8,523 nt of DNA, taken from assembly GCA_052034295.1 (NCBI GenBank), contig JBPOIS010000005.1:1-8523 (forward strand), written 5' to 3'. Both the position numbers and the translations under genes were made by a program. Positions 8,423 to 8,523 of this stretch are shown piece by piece; the first letter of the stretch is position 1, and each line of letters begins with the position of its first letter. This stretch comes from JBPOIS01 sp052034295 (GTDB lineage Bacteria > Pseudomonadota > Gammaproteobacteria > Pseudomonadales > Moraxellaceae). The notes below the pieces were generated by a model. That model saw only the letters and a list, made by a program, of their open reading frames with translations, made no database searches and was not told the DNA's origin.

Positions 8423-8452
8423 TTAGTTTCAACTGCACAGAAGGGATTTTTC

Positions 8453-8523
8453 ATGGCGGTGACCCTCAGCAAAGGCGGCAACATGTCGCTGTCCAAAACC
8501 GATCCGGCCCTGCAACGCGTGAT
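8453..8523 (+). CDS. TerD-family stress / tellurite-resistance protein, N-terminal fragment
   Basis: The first 23 codons of a gene that runs off the right edge. The peptide starts MAVTLSKGGNMSLSKTDPAL, the signature opening of TerD/TerE/TerZ-type proteins (V-x-L-x-KGGN-x-SL-x-K, from recall of the family). These are small cytoplasmic calcium-binding proteins of the ter stress-response clusters, associated with resistance to tellurite, colicins and phage. AAGGGA at 8441-8446 is well placed before the ATG. The Asp-rich calcium-binding region and the rest of the domain lie outside the window. Which ter paralogue it is cannot be told from 23 residues, so no symbol is given. Confidence 0.88.
   Translation, partial: MAVTLSKGGNMSLSKTDPALQRV

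Overview
This is a GC-rich, ordinary-looking chromosomal window from a gammaproteobacterium. The combination of ettA, tex, ompR-envZ and a short-chain dehydrogenase that looks like Acinetobacter Acr1 over its whole length points to the Pseudomonadales/Moraxellaceae neighbourhood. The GC content is too high for Acinetobacter itself, so a GC-rich relative is my best guess (inference). I see no insertion sequence, phage gene, tRNA, rRNA or CRISPR array.

Layout from left to right: (1) the first 29 codons of ettA (minus strand, GTG start), running off the left edge. (2) A 469-bp gene-free divergent region, GC-rich on the left and AT-rich on the right. (3) An Acr1-like fatty acyl-CoA reductase (plus). 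(4) A strong bidirectional terminator shared with a convergent gene for an exported DUF2147 protein (minus). (5) tex (minus), with its own intrinsic terminator downstream and a good sigma-70-like promoter upstream. (6) ompR and envZ (plus), 18 bp apart, divergent from tex. (7) A small ion-channel protein (minus) whose stop codon interlocks with that of envZ in the palindrome CTAG. (8) A divergent glycine-zipper lipoprotein (plus). (9) A gene-free stretch with two hairpins, then the first 23 codons of a TerD-family stress protein (plus), running off the right edge.

Functionally, ettA and tex are translation and transcription housekeeping factors. OmpR-EnvZ is an envelope or osmotic two-component system. 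The neighbouring channel, DUF2147 protein and lipoprotein also act at the envelope, but adjacency is the only link visible here. The Acr1-like enzyme suggests a capacity to reduce long-chain acyl-CoA to fatty aldehyde, the first step toward wax esters. I found no convincing novel multi-gene system. The points most worth checking are the non-canonical selectivity filter of the channel (SIGLGD), the mixed-charge Arg-rich tail of Tex, the Acr1-type reductase, and the two-fold internal repeat of the lipoprotein.
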